This document shows, in pieces, positions 1 to 8,682 of a stretch of DNA of 49,692 bases. A program made the translations under genes and the position numbers. The notes beneath the pieces were generated by a model that did no database searches, was not told where the DNA came from, and was given only the letters and a program-made list of their open reading frames with translations. Position 1 is the first letter of the stretch, and the number at the start of each line of letters is the position of its first letter. Origin of the DNA: Anaerolineales bacterium (lineage in GTDB: Bacteria > Chloroflexota > Anaerolineae > Anaerolineales > DRMV01); the NCBI GenBank assembly GCA_027023425.1, contig JALVVL010000017.1:84794-134485 (forward strand), read 5' to 3'.

Positions 1-410
1 AAAACACAGAAATTTGCAGAGAACACAGAAAAAACTTTTCTTTGCGTCCTCTGCGCCTCTGTTTCCTCTGCGTCTTTGCGTTACCCTTGGCGCCCTTTGT
101 GTCCTTGGCGTCCTTGGCGCCCCTATCCACCGATTGACACAGATTTACACCGATTGAAAAAGAAAACCACAGAAAACACAGAAATTTGCAGAGAACACAG
201 AAAAAACTTTTCTTTGCGTCCTCTGCGCCTCTGTTTCCTCTGCGTCTTTGCGTTACCCTTGGCGCCCTTGGCGTCCCTATCCACCGATTGACACAGATTT
301 TCACCGATTGAAAAAGAAAACCACAGAAAACACAGAAATTTGCAGAGAACACAGAAAAAATCTGTGCTATCTGTGTAATCTGTGGTTTTCTCTCTGCGTC
401 TTTGCGTTTC
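1..410. repeat. tandem ACAGA-rich repeat array
   Basis: About 2.2 copies of a long unit lie head to tail. The unit starts at 1, 173 and 327, so the periods are 172 and 154 bp. The second copy is 18 bp shorter because it has fewer internal GGCGTCCTT words. Each unit is built from short words such as AACACAGAAA, TTTGCGTCC, CTTGGCG and ACCGATTGA. The last part can fold back, since CACAGAAAACACAGA near 322-336 faces a TCTGTGTAATCTGTGG segment near 378-394. Small open frames here are repeat-derived and are not called as genes. Nothing else is seen in 1-470. Confidence 0.85.
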
Positions 411-482
411 TCCGCGTTACCGCATACAATAATCACACTAATCCGAATGATAGGAACAAACGCGCGAAAAGCCCAATGGTGG

Positions 483-488
483 TATAAT
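483..488 (+). promoter_or_regulatory. -10 box of the sucCD promoter
   Basis: A perfect TATAAT lies 47 bases before the sucC start codon, just after the repeat array. No good -35 hexamer is seen at the normal spacing, so the promoter may depend on an activator or on a different -35 sequence. The sucC ribosome-binding site GGGGAG is at 525-530. Confidence 0.55.
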
Positions 489-535
489 GTGGTCACCAAA
501 AACCCGGGCAGAGGCCCGAAATCCGGGGAGCATCT

Positions 536-1678
536 ATGAAACTACACGAGTACCAATCCAAGCAAATTTTTGCGAAGTATGGCGTACCCATACCGAAGGG
601 ACGCGTCGCGACCACCGCCGCAGAAGCCCGTCAAATAGCCGAAGAACTGGGCGGGCGGGTAGTGGTGAAAGCCCAAGTGCTGGTGGGAGGCCGCGGAAAA
701 GCGGGCGGCATCAAACTCGCCAACTCACCGGAAGAAGCCGAGGAACTGGCAACCCAAATCCTTTCAATGGAACTGAAAGGCTTGCCAGTGCGCAAGGTAT
801 TGGTGGACGAAGCCGCCAACATCGCCAGCGAAATTTACCTCGGCATCACCAACGACCGCGCTGCTCGCAAGCCCGTGATGATGGCTTCATCCGAGGGCGG
901 CGTAGAAATTGAGGAAGTCGCCCGCAAAACCCCCGAAAAAATCATCAAAATCCACATTGACCCCCTGCTGGGACTGCGCGATTACCAAACCCGCGACCTC
1001 GCTTTGGGCATTGACCTACCCAAAGAGTACTGGCGGGATTTCAGCAAAGTCTGCTTTGGGCTGTGGGAAGCCTACAAAAACAGCGACGGCACCCTTGCCG
1101 AAATCAACCCCCTCGTAATCACCGAAGAGGGCAAAATCCTCGCCGTAGATGGCAAGATGATTGTGGACGACAACGCCCTCTTCCGCCATCCCGACATCGC
1201 CGAAATGCGCGACCTTGACGTTGAAGCCCCCGAAGAAGTGGAGGCGCGCAAATACGGCCTTTCCTACATCAAACTTGACGGCGACATCGGTTGCATGGTA
1301 AACGGCGCGGGCTTGGCAATGACCACAATGGACGTCATCAAACTTTACGGCGGCGAACCGGCGAATTTCTTGGACATCGGCGGCGGGGCGAGCGCCGAGA
1401 AAGTAGCGGCGGCGTTCCGCATCATCCTTTCTGAGCCAAACGTGAAAGCCGTGCTCATCAACATTTTCGGCGGCATCACCCGCGGCGACGAAGTTGCCCG
1501 CGGCATCCTCGCCGCTATGGAAGAAGTCAAGCCCAAAGTCCCGATGGTAGCCCGCCTCGTGGGCACCAATGCCGAAGAAGGCCGCAAGATGTTAGCCAAA
1601 GCCAATATGATCACTGCCGAAACCTTGGTTGAAGCGGCTCAAAAAGCCGTTGCGGCGGCAAAGGGAGGCGTGCAATGA
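536..1678 (+). CDS. sucC: succinate-CoA ligase (ADP-forming) subunit beta
   Basis: This is the nucleotide-binding subunit of succinyl-CoA synthetase, which couples succinyl-CoA cleavage to ATP or GTP formation in the TCA cycle. The 380-residue protein has the family's usual length. An ATP-grasp domain starts with the typical [12 protein letters not shown] sequence, followed by a CoA-ligase domain. Conserved blocks visible are [33 protein letters not shown] and [16 protein letters not shown]. The start is supported by GGGGAG five bases upstream. Its last four bases overlap the sucD start (ATGA), so the two subunits are translationally coupled. Identification is firm; nucleotide preference cannot be read from the sequence. 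Confidence 0.97.
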   Translation: MKLHEYQSKQIFAKYGVPIPKGRVATTAAEARQIAEELGGRVVVKAQVLVGGRGKAGGIKLANSPEEAEELATQILSMELKGLPVRKVLVDEAANIASEIYLGITNDRAARKPVMMASSEGGVEIEEVARKTPEKIIKIHIDPLLGLRDYQTRDLALGIDLPKEYWRDFSKVCFGLWEAYKNSDGTLAEINPLVITEEGKILAVDGKMIVDDNALFRHPDIAEMRDLDVEAPEEVEARKYGLSYIKLDGDIGCMVNGAGLAMTTMDVIKLYGGEPANFLDIGGGASAEKVAAAFRIILSEPNVKAVLINIFGGITRGDEVARGILAAMEEVKPKVPMVARLVGTNAEEGRKMLAKANMITAETLVEAAQKAVAAAKGGVQ

Positions 1679-2544
1679 GCATCCTGATTGACGAAAACAC
1701 CCGTCTGCTCGTGCAGGGCATCACAGGCCGCGAAGGCCTTTTCCACACAACCCAAATGGTTGAATACGGCACAAAAGTTGTAGCCGGTGTAACGCCCGGC
1801 AAGGGCGGCCAATGGGTTCTTGACGACCGCATTCCAGTCTTTGACACAGTAAAGGCGGCAGTTGAAGCCACCGGCGCAAACGCCAGCGTGATTTTCGTAC
1901 CAGCGCGCTTTGCACCCGATGCCATCTTTGAAGCCGCCGATGCAGGAGTGGAACTCATCGTCTGCATCACCGAGGGCATCCCCGTGCAAGACATGATGAA
2001 AGTGCGCGCTTACCTTGACCAAAAGGGCTCACGCCTCGTCGGGCCGAACTGCCCCGGCTTGCTCAGCCCCGGCAAGGCAAAGGTCGGCATCATTCCGGGC
2101 GACATCGCCATTCCGGGCAATGTGGGCGTGGTTTCCCGCTCCGGCACGCTGACCTACGAGGTGCTTTACGCCATGAAGCAACTCGGAATCGGCGCGACCA
2201 CCACCGTGGGCATCGGCGGCGACCCAATCAACGGTACCAGTTTTCTGGATGTGCTCAAGATGTTTGAAGAAGACCCCGACACCGAAAAAGTGGTGCTCAT
2301 CGGCGAAATTGGCGGCACCGATGAACAAAAAGCCGCCCAATACATTGCCGACCACATGACCAAGCCGGTGGTTGGGTTCATTGCAGGCCGCACAGCCCCT
2401 CCGGGCAAGCGCATGGGACACGCGGGCGCCATCATCCAAGGCGGCGAAGGCACCGCGGCCGAGAAAATTGAAGCGCTTGAAAAAGCAGGCGTCAAAGTCG
2501 CCAAACACCCTGAAGAAATCGCCGTTTTGCTGAAGGAACTCTAA
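1675..2544 (+). CDS. sucD: succinate-CoA ligase subunit alpha
   Basis: This subunit binds CoA through an N-terminal Rossmann fold and carries the phosphohistidine that passes phosphate to the nucleotide. The protein has 289 residues, as usual. The active-site histidine is His249 in GHAGAII near the C-terminus. Other family blocks are [10 protein letters not shown] (residues about 13-22), [17 protein letters not shown] and SRSGTLTYE. The start overlaps the sucC stop by four bases. A strong hairpin follows within 20 bases, so sucCD is a closed two-gene operon. Confidence 0.97.
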   Translation: MSILIDENTRLLVQGITGREGLFHTTQMVEYGTKVVAGVTPGKGGQWVLDDRIPVFDTVKAAVEATGANASVIFVPARFAPDAIFEAADAGVELIVCITEGIPVQDMMKVRAYLDQKGSRLVGPNCPGLLSPGKAKVGIIPGDIAIPGNVGVVSRSGTLTYEVLYAMKQLGIGATTTVGIGGDPINGTSFLDVLKMFEEDPDTEKVVLIGEIGGTDEQKAAQYIADHMTKPVVGFIAGRTAPPGKRMGHAGAIIQGGEGTAAEKIEALEKAGVKVAKHPEEIAVLLKEL

Positions 2545-2563
2545 AACTCTAATTTACCCTGAA

Positions 2564-2600
2564 AACAAACAGGCGGGCTTTACACCCGCCTGTTTGTTTC
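2564..2600 (+). terminator. intrinsic terminator after sucD
   Basis: A 14-bp perfect stem (AAACAGGCGGG core, arms 2564-2577 and 2585-2598) closes a 6-base loop and is flanked by A-rich and T-rich stretches. It lies 20 bases after the sucD stop. The symmetry means it could also stop transcription from the opposite strand. Confidence 0.85.
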
Positions 2601-2614
2601 TGAATAAAACGCGA

Positions 2615-2697
2615 TAGGGGTGGGTCTAAGGCCCACCCCTACTACCTTCTACCTCTCACCTTTATCCGCCGTAGGGGTAGGTCGGAGACCTCCCCTA
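2615..2697. repeat. pair of GTAGGGG-type palindromes
   Basis: Two hairpins stand in a row. The first has the 10-bp arms TAGGGGTGGG (2615-2624) and CCCACCCCTA (2632-2641). The second spans 2671-2697, with GTAGGGG and CCCCTAC as outer arms, AGGTC and GACCT as inner arms, and one bulged base. They share the outer GTAGGGG/CCCCTAC pattern, so they look like two diverged copies of one small mobile palindrome rather than ordinary terminators. A third, half-deleted relative is at 14361-14383. Confidence 0.7.
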
Positions 2698-2700
2698 CAA

Positions 2701-5610
2701 CTACTTCTTCTCCTTGCTCGCCCGCCACACCTTTTCGGGCGTCACAGGGCCGATATCCACGCTTGCGCCTAAGGCATCGTAAACCGCGTTGGCAACCGCT
2801 GGCGCAACGCCGTTGAGCGGATATTCCGCCACCGATTTCACGCCAAAGGGGTGGGTCGGCTCAAAGGTTTCCACGAAAATGGTCTTCAAGCGCGGCATTT
2901 CGGGCGCTAACGGCACGTGGTAGTCCTTGAAACTGCGTACCAACGGCTGGCCGTCCTCGGTGTAGGGCATATCTTCGGTTGTGCCATAGCCCAAGCCCTG
3001 ATTCACGCCGCCTTCCACCTGACCGGAAGCGGTGATCGGGTTGATGACCACGCCCGCGTCGGCCACGGTGGTGAGGGTGTCCACCCAGAACTCGCCGGTT
3101 TCCACGTCGGCGGTGACTTCGGCGATCTGGATGGCAAATGGCGGCGGCGAGGCGGGCGCCATGAACGAAGCCGCGCCCATGATCTGCTCTTGGTTTTCGT
3201 GGTGGATGCTGTTGAAGCCGATTTCCCGCAGGGTGACGAAGCGGCCATCGGGCGCGGTGGCTTTACGGTCGGCCAGCACGATGTCGTCGGGCGAGACCTC
3301 TTCACCGTCGCCGCGGGCGTTGAGCATGGCCGCCGCGCGAATGCGGATGCGCTCGGCCACCTGCTCCGCGGCTTTGGTCGCCGCCGCGCCGCTGACGTAA
3401 GTGGTGCTGGAGGCGTAAGCGCCCTTGTCAAACGGCGTGAAGTCGGTGTCGCCGGAGGTCACGATGATGTCCTCCAGCGGCACGCCCAGCACCTCAGCCG
3501 CCATCTGCGCTAAGACCGTGTCGGAGCCGGTGCCCAGATCGGCGGCGCCAACCATCATGTTGAACGAGCCGTCTTCGTTCATCTTGATGAACGCGCCGCC
3601 CATATCCAGTTTGGCAATCGCGGTGCCCTGCATCAACATAGCCACGCCGATGCCGCGGCGCAGGTGCGGCTTGCCGGGCACTTTGTGCCATTCGGGGTTG
3701 CCGTATTTGGCATCCCAGTTCACGGCTTCCTTGGCGCGCTTCACCACCTCTTCCAGCGCGTTGGTTTCAATGGTTTCAGGCGCGGGTTCGCGGCCTTCGT
3801 TCCACGCGAGGCTGAAGGGGTGATATTCGCCCTCGCGGATTGCGTTCTTCAGGCGAAATTCAATGGAATCCATGCCCAAAGCGCGGGCAATTTTCTCCAT
3901 GTGGCGCTCCACCGCGAAGAAGCCCTGCGTAGCGCCGTAGCCGCGGTAAGCACCGGTGGGCACGGTGTTGGTGTAAACCGTGTCGGCGTAGAAGCGGATG
4001 TTGGGGTGCTTACGATATTCGCCATCGCCCACATAGAGCGCCATAGCCTTGTGGCCGGTGTTGCCCACCACGGTGAGGGCATGGCCGCCGTAAGCGCCGG
4101 TGTCGGAAAGCGCGTACATTTCGTTGGCGGTAATCGTGCCGTCTTTCTTCACGCCGGTCTTGAGGCGGATTTTCATGTGATGGCGCGGGCGACCGGCGAT
4201 GAATTCCTCTTCGTCGGTATAAACATATTTCACCGGCCGGCCGGTGGCGATGGTGAGATGGGCAGCCACGTCCTCAATCAGCACTTCCTGCTTGCCGCCA
4301 AAGCCGCCGCCGATGCGCGGCTTGACCACGCGAATTTTCTTGATAGGCAGGTTGAGCACCGGTGCGAGTTGCCGCCGGGTGTGGAAGGGCACCTGCGTGC
4401 TGGTGCGCACCACAAGGCGGTCGTTTTCGTCCCAGTAAGTGATGGTAACGTGCGGCTCGGTGTAAGCCTGATGCGCCCGCGGCACTTCGTATTCGCCTTC
4501 AAAAATGTAATCCGCCTCGGCAAAGCCCTTTTCCACATCGCCGATGTCAATGCGGATGCGCGCCGCGATGTTCCTCTTGGGGTCGGATTCGCCGAAATTC
4601 ACATATTCCGGCTCGTCGTGGATGATGGGCGCGCCTTCCTTGAGTGCGTCTTCAGGGTCAATGATGACCGGCAGTTCTTCGTATTCCACCTCAATGAGTT
4701 CAAGGGCTTTTTCGGCAATCTCTTCGGTTTCCGCGGCCACGAAAGCCACGCGGTCGCCCACGAAGCGCACTTTGTTGTCCAGCGAGAAGGTGTCCAATGG
4801 GCCGGGGATGGGGTCGGACTGCCCCGCGGTGGAATAGGGGACGCGCGGGATGTCCTTCCACGTGAGCACAGCGTGGACGCCGGGCAGGGCTTTGGCTTTG
4901 GAAACGTCAATGCGCTTGATGCGGGCGTGCGCCACAGGCGAGCGCAGCACCTTAGCGATCAACATGCCGGGCATGTCAAAATCTTCGGCAAAAGCGGGCT
5001 TGCCCTGCACCAGTTTGAGCGCGTCCACCTTGCGCTCGGGCTTGCCGACATGGTGATATTTTTCCACCTGCGGCACGGGGTTGATTTCGGGCATGACCTC
5101 CGCGGCGAACTGGTGGGCTTTTTCCTCATCGCCGCGCATCCGCGCCGCGGCCAGCAACACCGCCTTGACCGGCTTTTCGTAGCCGGTGCAGCGGCAAATC
5201 ACGCCCGAAAGCGCGTCGCGCACTTCCTGCTCGGTGGGGTTGGGGTTCTTATCCAGCAAATGCTTGGCGGTAAGAAGCATGGCCGGCGTGCAGAAGCCGC
5301 ACTGCACTGCGCCCACTTCCACAAAGGCTTCTTGCAGGGGGTGCAGGTCAAGGGTGAAATCCCAGCCGGTCTTCTGCCCGCCGAGGGAATCTACGGTTTG
5401 GATTTGGTGGCCGGTTGCCTGCGCGGCGAGCACCGAGCAGGAATACACGGGCTTGCCGTCCAAAAGCACGGTGCACGCGCCGCACGTGCCGTCATTGCAA
5501 CCGCGCTTGACGCTGGTGTAGCCCAATTTCCGCAGGGCATCAAGCAATGAAGTATTTGCCGATACTTCTACGGTGTGTTGTTTTCCGTTGACATTGAGGG
5601 TGATTTCCAT
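2701..5610 (-). CDS. molybdenum hydroxylase, fused 2Fe-2S and Mo-binding chain
   Basis: This is a xanthine dehydrogenase-family enzyme of about 969 residues that joins the usual small and large subunits in one chain. Residues 1-155 hold two [2Fe-2S] sites: Cys38, Cys43, Cys46 and Cys58 (plant-type), then Cys104, Cys107, Cys139 and Cys141. The rest is the molybdopterin-binding part, with a GGGFGGKQ cofactor loop and a C-terminal KSVAEYPL block in which Glu is the expected catalytic base. The start was set at 5610 because AGGAG lies just upstream and the protein then begins with the standard MEITLNVNGK. The longer open frame to 5706 runs into repeat DNA. The FAD subunit is encoded upstream. The substrate (purine, aldehyde or N-heterocycle) cannot be assigned. 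Confidence 0.9.
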   Translation of the reverse strand: MEITLNVNGKQHTVEVSANTSLLDALRKLGYTSVKRGCNDGTCGACTVLLDGKPVYSCSVLAAQATGHQIQTVDSLGGQKTGWDFTLDLHPLQEAFVEVGAVQCGFCTPAMLLTAKHLLDKNPNPTEQEVRDALSGVICRCTGYEKPVKAVLLAAARMRGDEEKAHQFAAEVMPEINPVPQVEKYHHVGKPERKVDALKLVQGKPAFAEDFDMPGMLIAKVLRSPVAHARIKRIDVSKAKALPGVHAVLTWKDIPRVPYSTAGQSDPIPGPLDTFSLDNKVRFVGDRVAFVAAETEEIAEKALELIEVEYEELPVIIDPEDALKEGAPIIHDEPEYVNFGESDPKRNIAARIRIDIGDVEKGFAEADYIFEGEYEVPRAHQAYTEPHVTITYWDENDRLVVRTSTQVPFHTRRQLAPVLNLPIKKIRVVKPRIGGGFGGKQEVLIEDVAAHLTIATGRPVKYVYTDEEEFIAGRPRHHMKIRLKTGVKKDGTITANEMYALSDTGAYGGHALTVVGNTGHKAMALYVGDGEYRKHPNIRFYADTVYTNTVPTGAYRGYGATQGFFAVERHMEKIARALGMDSIEFRLKNAIREGEYHPFSLAWNEGREPAPETIETNALEEVVKRAKEAVNWDAKYGNPEWHKVPGKPHLRRGIGVAMLMQGTAIAKLDMGGAFIKMNEDGSFNMMVGAADLGTGSDTVLAQMAAEVLGVPLEDIIVTSGDTDFTPFDKGAYASSTTYVSGAAATKAAEQVAERIRIRAAAMLNARGDGEEVSPDDIVLADRKATAPDGRFVTLREIGFNSIHHENQEQIMGAASFMAPASPPPFAIQIAEVTADVETGEFWVDTLTTVADAGVVINPITASGQVEGGVNQGLGYGTTEDMPYTEDGQPLVRSFKDYHVPLAPEMPRLKTIFVETFEPTHPFGVKSVAEYPLNGVAPAVANAVYDALGASVDIGPVTPEKVWRASKEKK

Positions 5611-5633
5611 AGTAAAAACTCCTGATAAACGCA

Positions 5634-5763
5634 TCGAACCGCAGATGACGCAGATGGCGTAGATTTTCAGAACGCCAAGGTCGCCAAGATGACGCCAAGA
5701 GCGCAAAGAGGCAAGATAACGCGCCGTGTGCTTTTCTGTGGAATCTGTGTAATCTGTGGTTTC
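5634..5763. repeat. ACAGA-type repeat between hydroxylase subunit genes
   Basis: The gap holds words of the same family as 1-410: AACCGCAGATGACGCAGA on the left, a middle of GCCAAGGTCGCCAAG words, and AATCTGTGTAATCTGTGG on the right. The outer parts are imperfect inverted repeats. On the minus strand it begins directly after the FAD-subunit stop codon. Confidence 0.75.
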
Positions 5764-6531
5764 TTACTCCAGCGCGGCTAAGGCGCGGCGGACGAGGACA
5801 ACGGCGACTTCGCGCCGGTATTCGGCGCTGGCGCGGTAATCGGCGGCTTCGTAAGCGGCGTTGCGCGACGCCTGCTCTGCGCCGGTAGGCTCTGGGCCGT
5901 CCATCGCCAAATGAGGGGCTTCTCCCCAGCCGCCGAGCACAATGCGGGTGCGCCCCGAAGGCCACTGCGCCACAGCAACCACAACCAACGGGCGCGAAAG
6001 CGGCGAAGGCGCGACAGTCTCCAGCGCAAACTTGGCGTTCGCGGGGACGGTGATTTTGGTAATCAGTTTGCCGCGTAGGTGCTCCCAGCGGAAGGGGTAG
6101 AGTTCACCGAGGAGCAAAACCTCGTCATTGGGGGCAAGGGTGAGGCGGGCGTCAATTGCCATCATCGCGGTCGCAAACGGCGAAATGCCGTCCGCCGCGA
6201 CCAGCGTGCCCGCAACAGTTTGGAGCACGCGGCGGGTGTAAGTCGTCTCAATATGAGCCGCCTCGCGGAGCGCCTTCGGCAAATCGGATTCCACAACATC
6301 CTGAAGCGAAGCGGTTGCACCTATGTCAATGAAGTTGCCACGCGGCTTGATGCCGCCCAAGCCGAGGTCTTGCAAATCCACCACGGCGACATCTTCCTGC
6401 GGAATCGCCGGAGGGCGGCTTTGGGCGTTCAAAAAAGCCCCGCCTGCCAGCGGCACGGTGAACGGCTCTTCCCGCGCCAGCAAAGCAACGGCTTCGTCAA
6501 TGGTTTTGGGACGATGATATTCCAAATGCAT
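5764..6531 (-). CDS. FAD-binding subunit of the molybdenum hydroxylase
   Basis: This 255-residue protein belongs to the CoxM/XdhB/CutM family, which passes electrons from the iron-sulfur sites of the partner chain to an acceptor through FAD. The N-terminal half has the family pattern, with YHRPKTIDEAVALL at the start, AGGAFLNAQ (the diphosphate-binding loop, usually AGGT) near residue 30, and IGATASLQDV. The C-terminal CO dehydrogenase flavoprotein domain is present but short, about 30 residues less than typical. The start is preceded by GAGGAG inside the end of the thioesterase gene, only three bases away. Order on the minus strand is thioesterase, FAD subunit, Fe-S/Mo chain. Confidence 0.88.
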   Translation of the reverse strand: MHLEYHRPKTIDEAVALLAREEPFTVPLAGGAFLNAQSRPPAIPQEDVAVVDLQDLGLGGIKPRGNFIDIGATASLQDVVESDLPKALREAAHIETTYTRRVLQTVAGTLVAADGISPFATAMMAIDARLTLAPNDEVLLLGELYPFRWEHLRGKLITKITVPANAKFALETVAPSPLSRPLVVVAVAQWPSGRTRIVLGGWGEAPHLAMDGPEPTGAEQASRNAAYEAADYRASAEYRREVAVVLVRRALAALE

Positions 6532-6534
6532 ACT

Positions 6535-7098
6535 TCACTCCTCAGGGTTGCAATTGGGGTAGATTTTCCAGCCGAGAGCATCGGCATCCATTTGAGCAAG
6601 TTCTTCTTCGGAAACGGCAAGCAACATACTTTCGGCTTCAGCGAGGGGCTGGGCGGTCTCCGGGTCTTCCTCGGCGAGGAAAACGCCGCCCCAAGCGGTG
6701 ACAACGCGGCCGCGGTCCTTCACCGCACGCCCCACAAAGCGCAGGGGGACTTCAACGGGGACATGCCGCCGGTACTTCACCGTAAGGCGGGCGGTAAACA
6801 GGAAGCGGCTGGAACGAGGGTCGGTGCCCATTACCGAGCGACCAACCGCTTCATCAAGAATAGAAGCCACAATCCCGCCGTGGGCTATGCCCGGATAGCC
6901 CTCGTATTGCTTCGGGATAGTGTACCAAGCCGTAACTTCGTTCTCAGCAGTCTGGTAAAAACAGGCTTTCAGGCCATAGGGGTTTGCCAATCCGCACACA
7001 AAGCAAGTCAGCGAATTGGGCTGAAGGATTGGGCGCAAATCAGGGCGGGCAATCGGACCTGCGTGCTCGCCATTGGGGTAGATAAATGGCGGCTTCAT
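6535..7098 (-). CDS. PaaI-type hotdog thioesterase
   Basis: This 187-residue protein has a hotdog fold of the PaaI/YbgC-like kind, expected to hydrolyse acyl-CoA or aryl-CoA thioesters. The conserved block HGGIVASILDEAVG at about residues 75-88 carries the helix and the catalytic acidic residue. About 35 N-terminal residues contain a CFVCG motif that could bind a metal or form a disulfide. GGAGGG lies six bases before the ATG. It is the first gene of the hydroxylase operon, which hints that the hydroxylase pathway produces CoA esters, but the substrate is unknown. Confidence 0.8.
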   Translation of the reverse strand: MKPPFIYPNGEHAGPIARPDLRPILQPNSLTCFVCGLANPYGLKACFYQTAENEVTAWYTIPKQYEGYPGIAHGGIVASILDEAVGRSVMGTDPRSSRFLFTARLTVKYRRHVPVEVPLRFVGRAVKDRGRVVTAWGGVFLAEEDPETAQPLAEAESMLLAVSEEELAQMDADALGWKIYPNCNPEE

Positions 7099-7137
7099 AA
7101 GCCCTCCAAGGGAAGATTACACACACTTTATCAGTCA

Positions 7138-7296
7138 TAGGAGTTACGCAGTTCTCCTCCTTAATGAATGTCGCCGCGAGGCGGTCGTAGACCGCCGAAG
7201 CGGTCTCCCCCATCGTCTGGGGGATGGCTTCGCCGCCTACGGCGGCTCGCCATGACATGAAAACGAGTGCTTCTACGAGCAACTGCGTAAGTCCTA
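7138..7296. mobile_element. 159-bp MITE-like element with 16-bp terminal inverted repeats
   Basis: The left end TAGGAGTTACGCAGTT (7138-7153) and the right end AACTGCGTAAGTCCTA (7281-7296) are inverted repeats with one mismatch in 16. The element is flanked on both sides by CAGTCA (7132-7137 and 7297-7302), which fits a 6-bp target duplication. It has no coding capacity. The interior holds nested palindromes such as GGCGGTCGTAGACCGCC and GCCGCCTACGGCGGC. It fills the gap between cofC and the thioesterase gene, and its right target repeat contains the cofC stop codon. Confidence 0.8.
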
Positions 7297-7299
7297 CAG

Positions 7300-7971
7300 T
7301 CAATCGGCAGAAACGCGGATTGTAAAATGGGCAAGCGAAGAGGGAACGGAGAACGGGGCGCGAGCGGCAAATTCGGGGAAAACATCGGCGACCAAAGCCA
7401 AATCCTGCGGGTAATCAAGGTCGCGCGCTAAGCCGGTGCGCCTCACAATTGCTACCGGCAACCCGGCCTTTTCGGCCAAAGCCAAATGTTTGTGGAAAGA
7501 ATCCTCTCCGTAGGCAAATTCTATTGCATCCGGCGGGGCAACGGCTAAGCCGTTCGTGCCCGTGCCGGTTGCGTTAGGGGCAATGGCTAAACCGCGCGGT
7601 TGAGGCCGCGCCTCAAGCAAGGCGCGCACGTCCTCTACGCTCAGCAAAGGCAAATCAGCAGGAAGCACCAAAATTGTAGAAACCAACGCAGGGCGCAAAA
7701 TGGCGACGGCGCGCCTAAGGGCGAGGTTGAGCCGCGAATCGCTTTGTTCTTGCAGAGTGTGGGCGCCGTGTTCACGAGCCAGTGCCAAGGCGGCGCTGTC
7801 GCGGCTCACCACCAGCACCTGCTCTATCGCAGGCACCGCTCGCAAAATTTCCAGCGTTCTGGTGAACAAATATCGGTTTAGAAGCGTCCGTTCTTCTACA
7901 CTGAGCACACCCGCGAGGCGAGATTTGCCACGCCTCAACGGCTTGACAGGAACCACGGCTACGGTGGTCAA
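7300..7971 (-). CDS. cofC: 2-phospho-L-lactate guanylyltransferase
   Basis: CofC activates a three-carbon phosphoacid (2-phospholactate, phosphoenolpyruvate or 3-phosphoglycerate, depending on the organism) with GTP, giving the donor used by CofD in coenzyme F420 synthesis. The 223-residue protein has the nucleotidyltransferase fold. It opens with VVPVKPLRRGKSRL (GTP-binding loop), has LPADLPLLS near residue 105 in place of the usual metal-binding D-x-P block, and ends with the family's ARDLDYPQDL. The start is TTG at 7971 with AGGAGT upstream. The cofD gene lies two genes away on the same strand. Confidence 0.9.
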   Translation of the reverse strand: MTTVAVVPVKPLRRGKSRLAGVLSVEERTLLNRYLFTRTLEILRAVPAIEQVLVVSRDSAALALAREHGAHTLQEQSDSRLNLALRRAVAILRPALVSTILVLPADLPLLSVEDVRALLEARPQPRGLAIAPNATGTGTNGLAVAPPDAIEFAYGEDSFHKHLALAEKAGLPVAIVRRTGLARDLDYPQDLALVADVFPEFAARAPFSVPSSLAHFTIRVSAD

Positions 7972-8037
7972 TTGTTACTCCTGAAACGCCCATGCCAAAC
8001 AGAGGGCGATGTTTTTACAAGCGCCAAGGCAAGCCAG

Positions 8038-8637
8038 TTATGAATCGGCAACCGACCAATCTTCAATGCTCAGGCGTACGCCTTCATCTTCCAACATGCG
8101 GCCAATTTCCAAATCCAACATCCGCACAACCAACCCTTCGCGAAAACCAGCGACCCGTTGCATGGCGCTCATGTAATTCTGAAAGTAACCTTCGGTTATT
8201 ATACCGGCAATTACATCGGTAGCGCGTTTAAAAGCGCTAAAAACCTCTTCGGCCTTTTCGGGTTCAAAATGCTCCAGACATTTGTGCAAAAACAATTGCT
8301 GGACGCGGCTCATCATTCCAAGCATATAAGGATTGGTAACCTGCCGCGCGATGTGAATTAGGCCCACAGCCCATTGCTGGCGCCAAAACGACTCGGCAAA
8401 ATTGCCACGCACAACATCTTCATACCAACCCTTGAGAGACGCTTCACGTATAGGCCGTTCCCCCTTCCGAAACACCTTAGCCGTTGGCGGATACGAAAAA
8501 AGCAGGTCGTAAAACGCCTGCGCAAATTCGTCTTTCCACCCCAAAGTAACATCCGCCGTTTCTCGCAATACCAACGCGTCATCCTTTGAAAAGCCGGTAA
8601 GAACCATCAAATCTCGCAATACCTTCTCAAGGTCCAT
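8038..8637 (-). CDS. stand-alone globin-coupled-sensor type globin (protoglobin)
   Basis: This 199-residue protein matches the sensor-globin/protoglobin domain that binds heme and senses oxygen or other gases. His95, in VGLIHIARQ, is placed as the proximal heme ligand, and NPYMLG follows as in the family. Aromatic residues Phe42, Tyr43 and Phe47 sit where the distal pocket is expected. No signalling domain is attached, so it is either a free gas-binding protein or a sensor acting through a partner. GGAGAT lies eight bases before the ATG. It sits between cofC and cofD, in the same direction. The fold is fairly sure and the role is unknown. Confidence 0.8.
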   Translation of the reverse strand: MDLEKVLRDLMVLTGFSKDDALVLRETADVTLGWKDEFAQAFYDLLFSYPPTAKVFRKGERPIREASLKGWYEDVVRGNFAESFWRQQWAVGLIHIARQVTNPYMLGMMSRVQQLFLHKCLEHFEPEKAEEVFSAFKRATDVIAGIITEGYFQNYMSAMQRVAGFREGLVVRMLDLEIGRMLEDEGVRLSIEDWSVADS

Positions 8638-8682
8638 AAGTTCATCTCCAAAATCCAGAGTAAGTTGCCAGAGTAAATTTTA

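Noticed and set aside
76-487. Two small frames with nearly identical protein text
   Set aside because: Both read the tandem repeat units. Their similarity reflects the repeat and not a gene family.
3664-5550. 628-codon open frame on the plus strand
   Set aside because: It lies opposite the molybdenum hydroxylase gene, whose cofactor and cysteine motifs are clear. The translated text shows no domain and is biased in His, Gly and Arg, as expected for an antisense shadow in GC-rich DNA.
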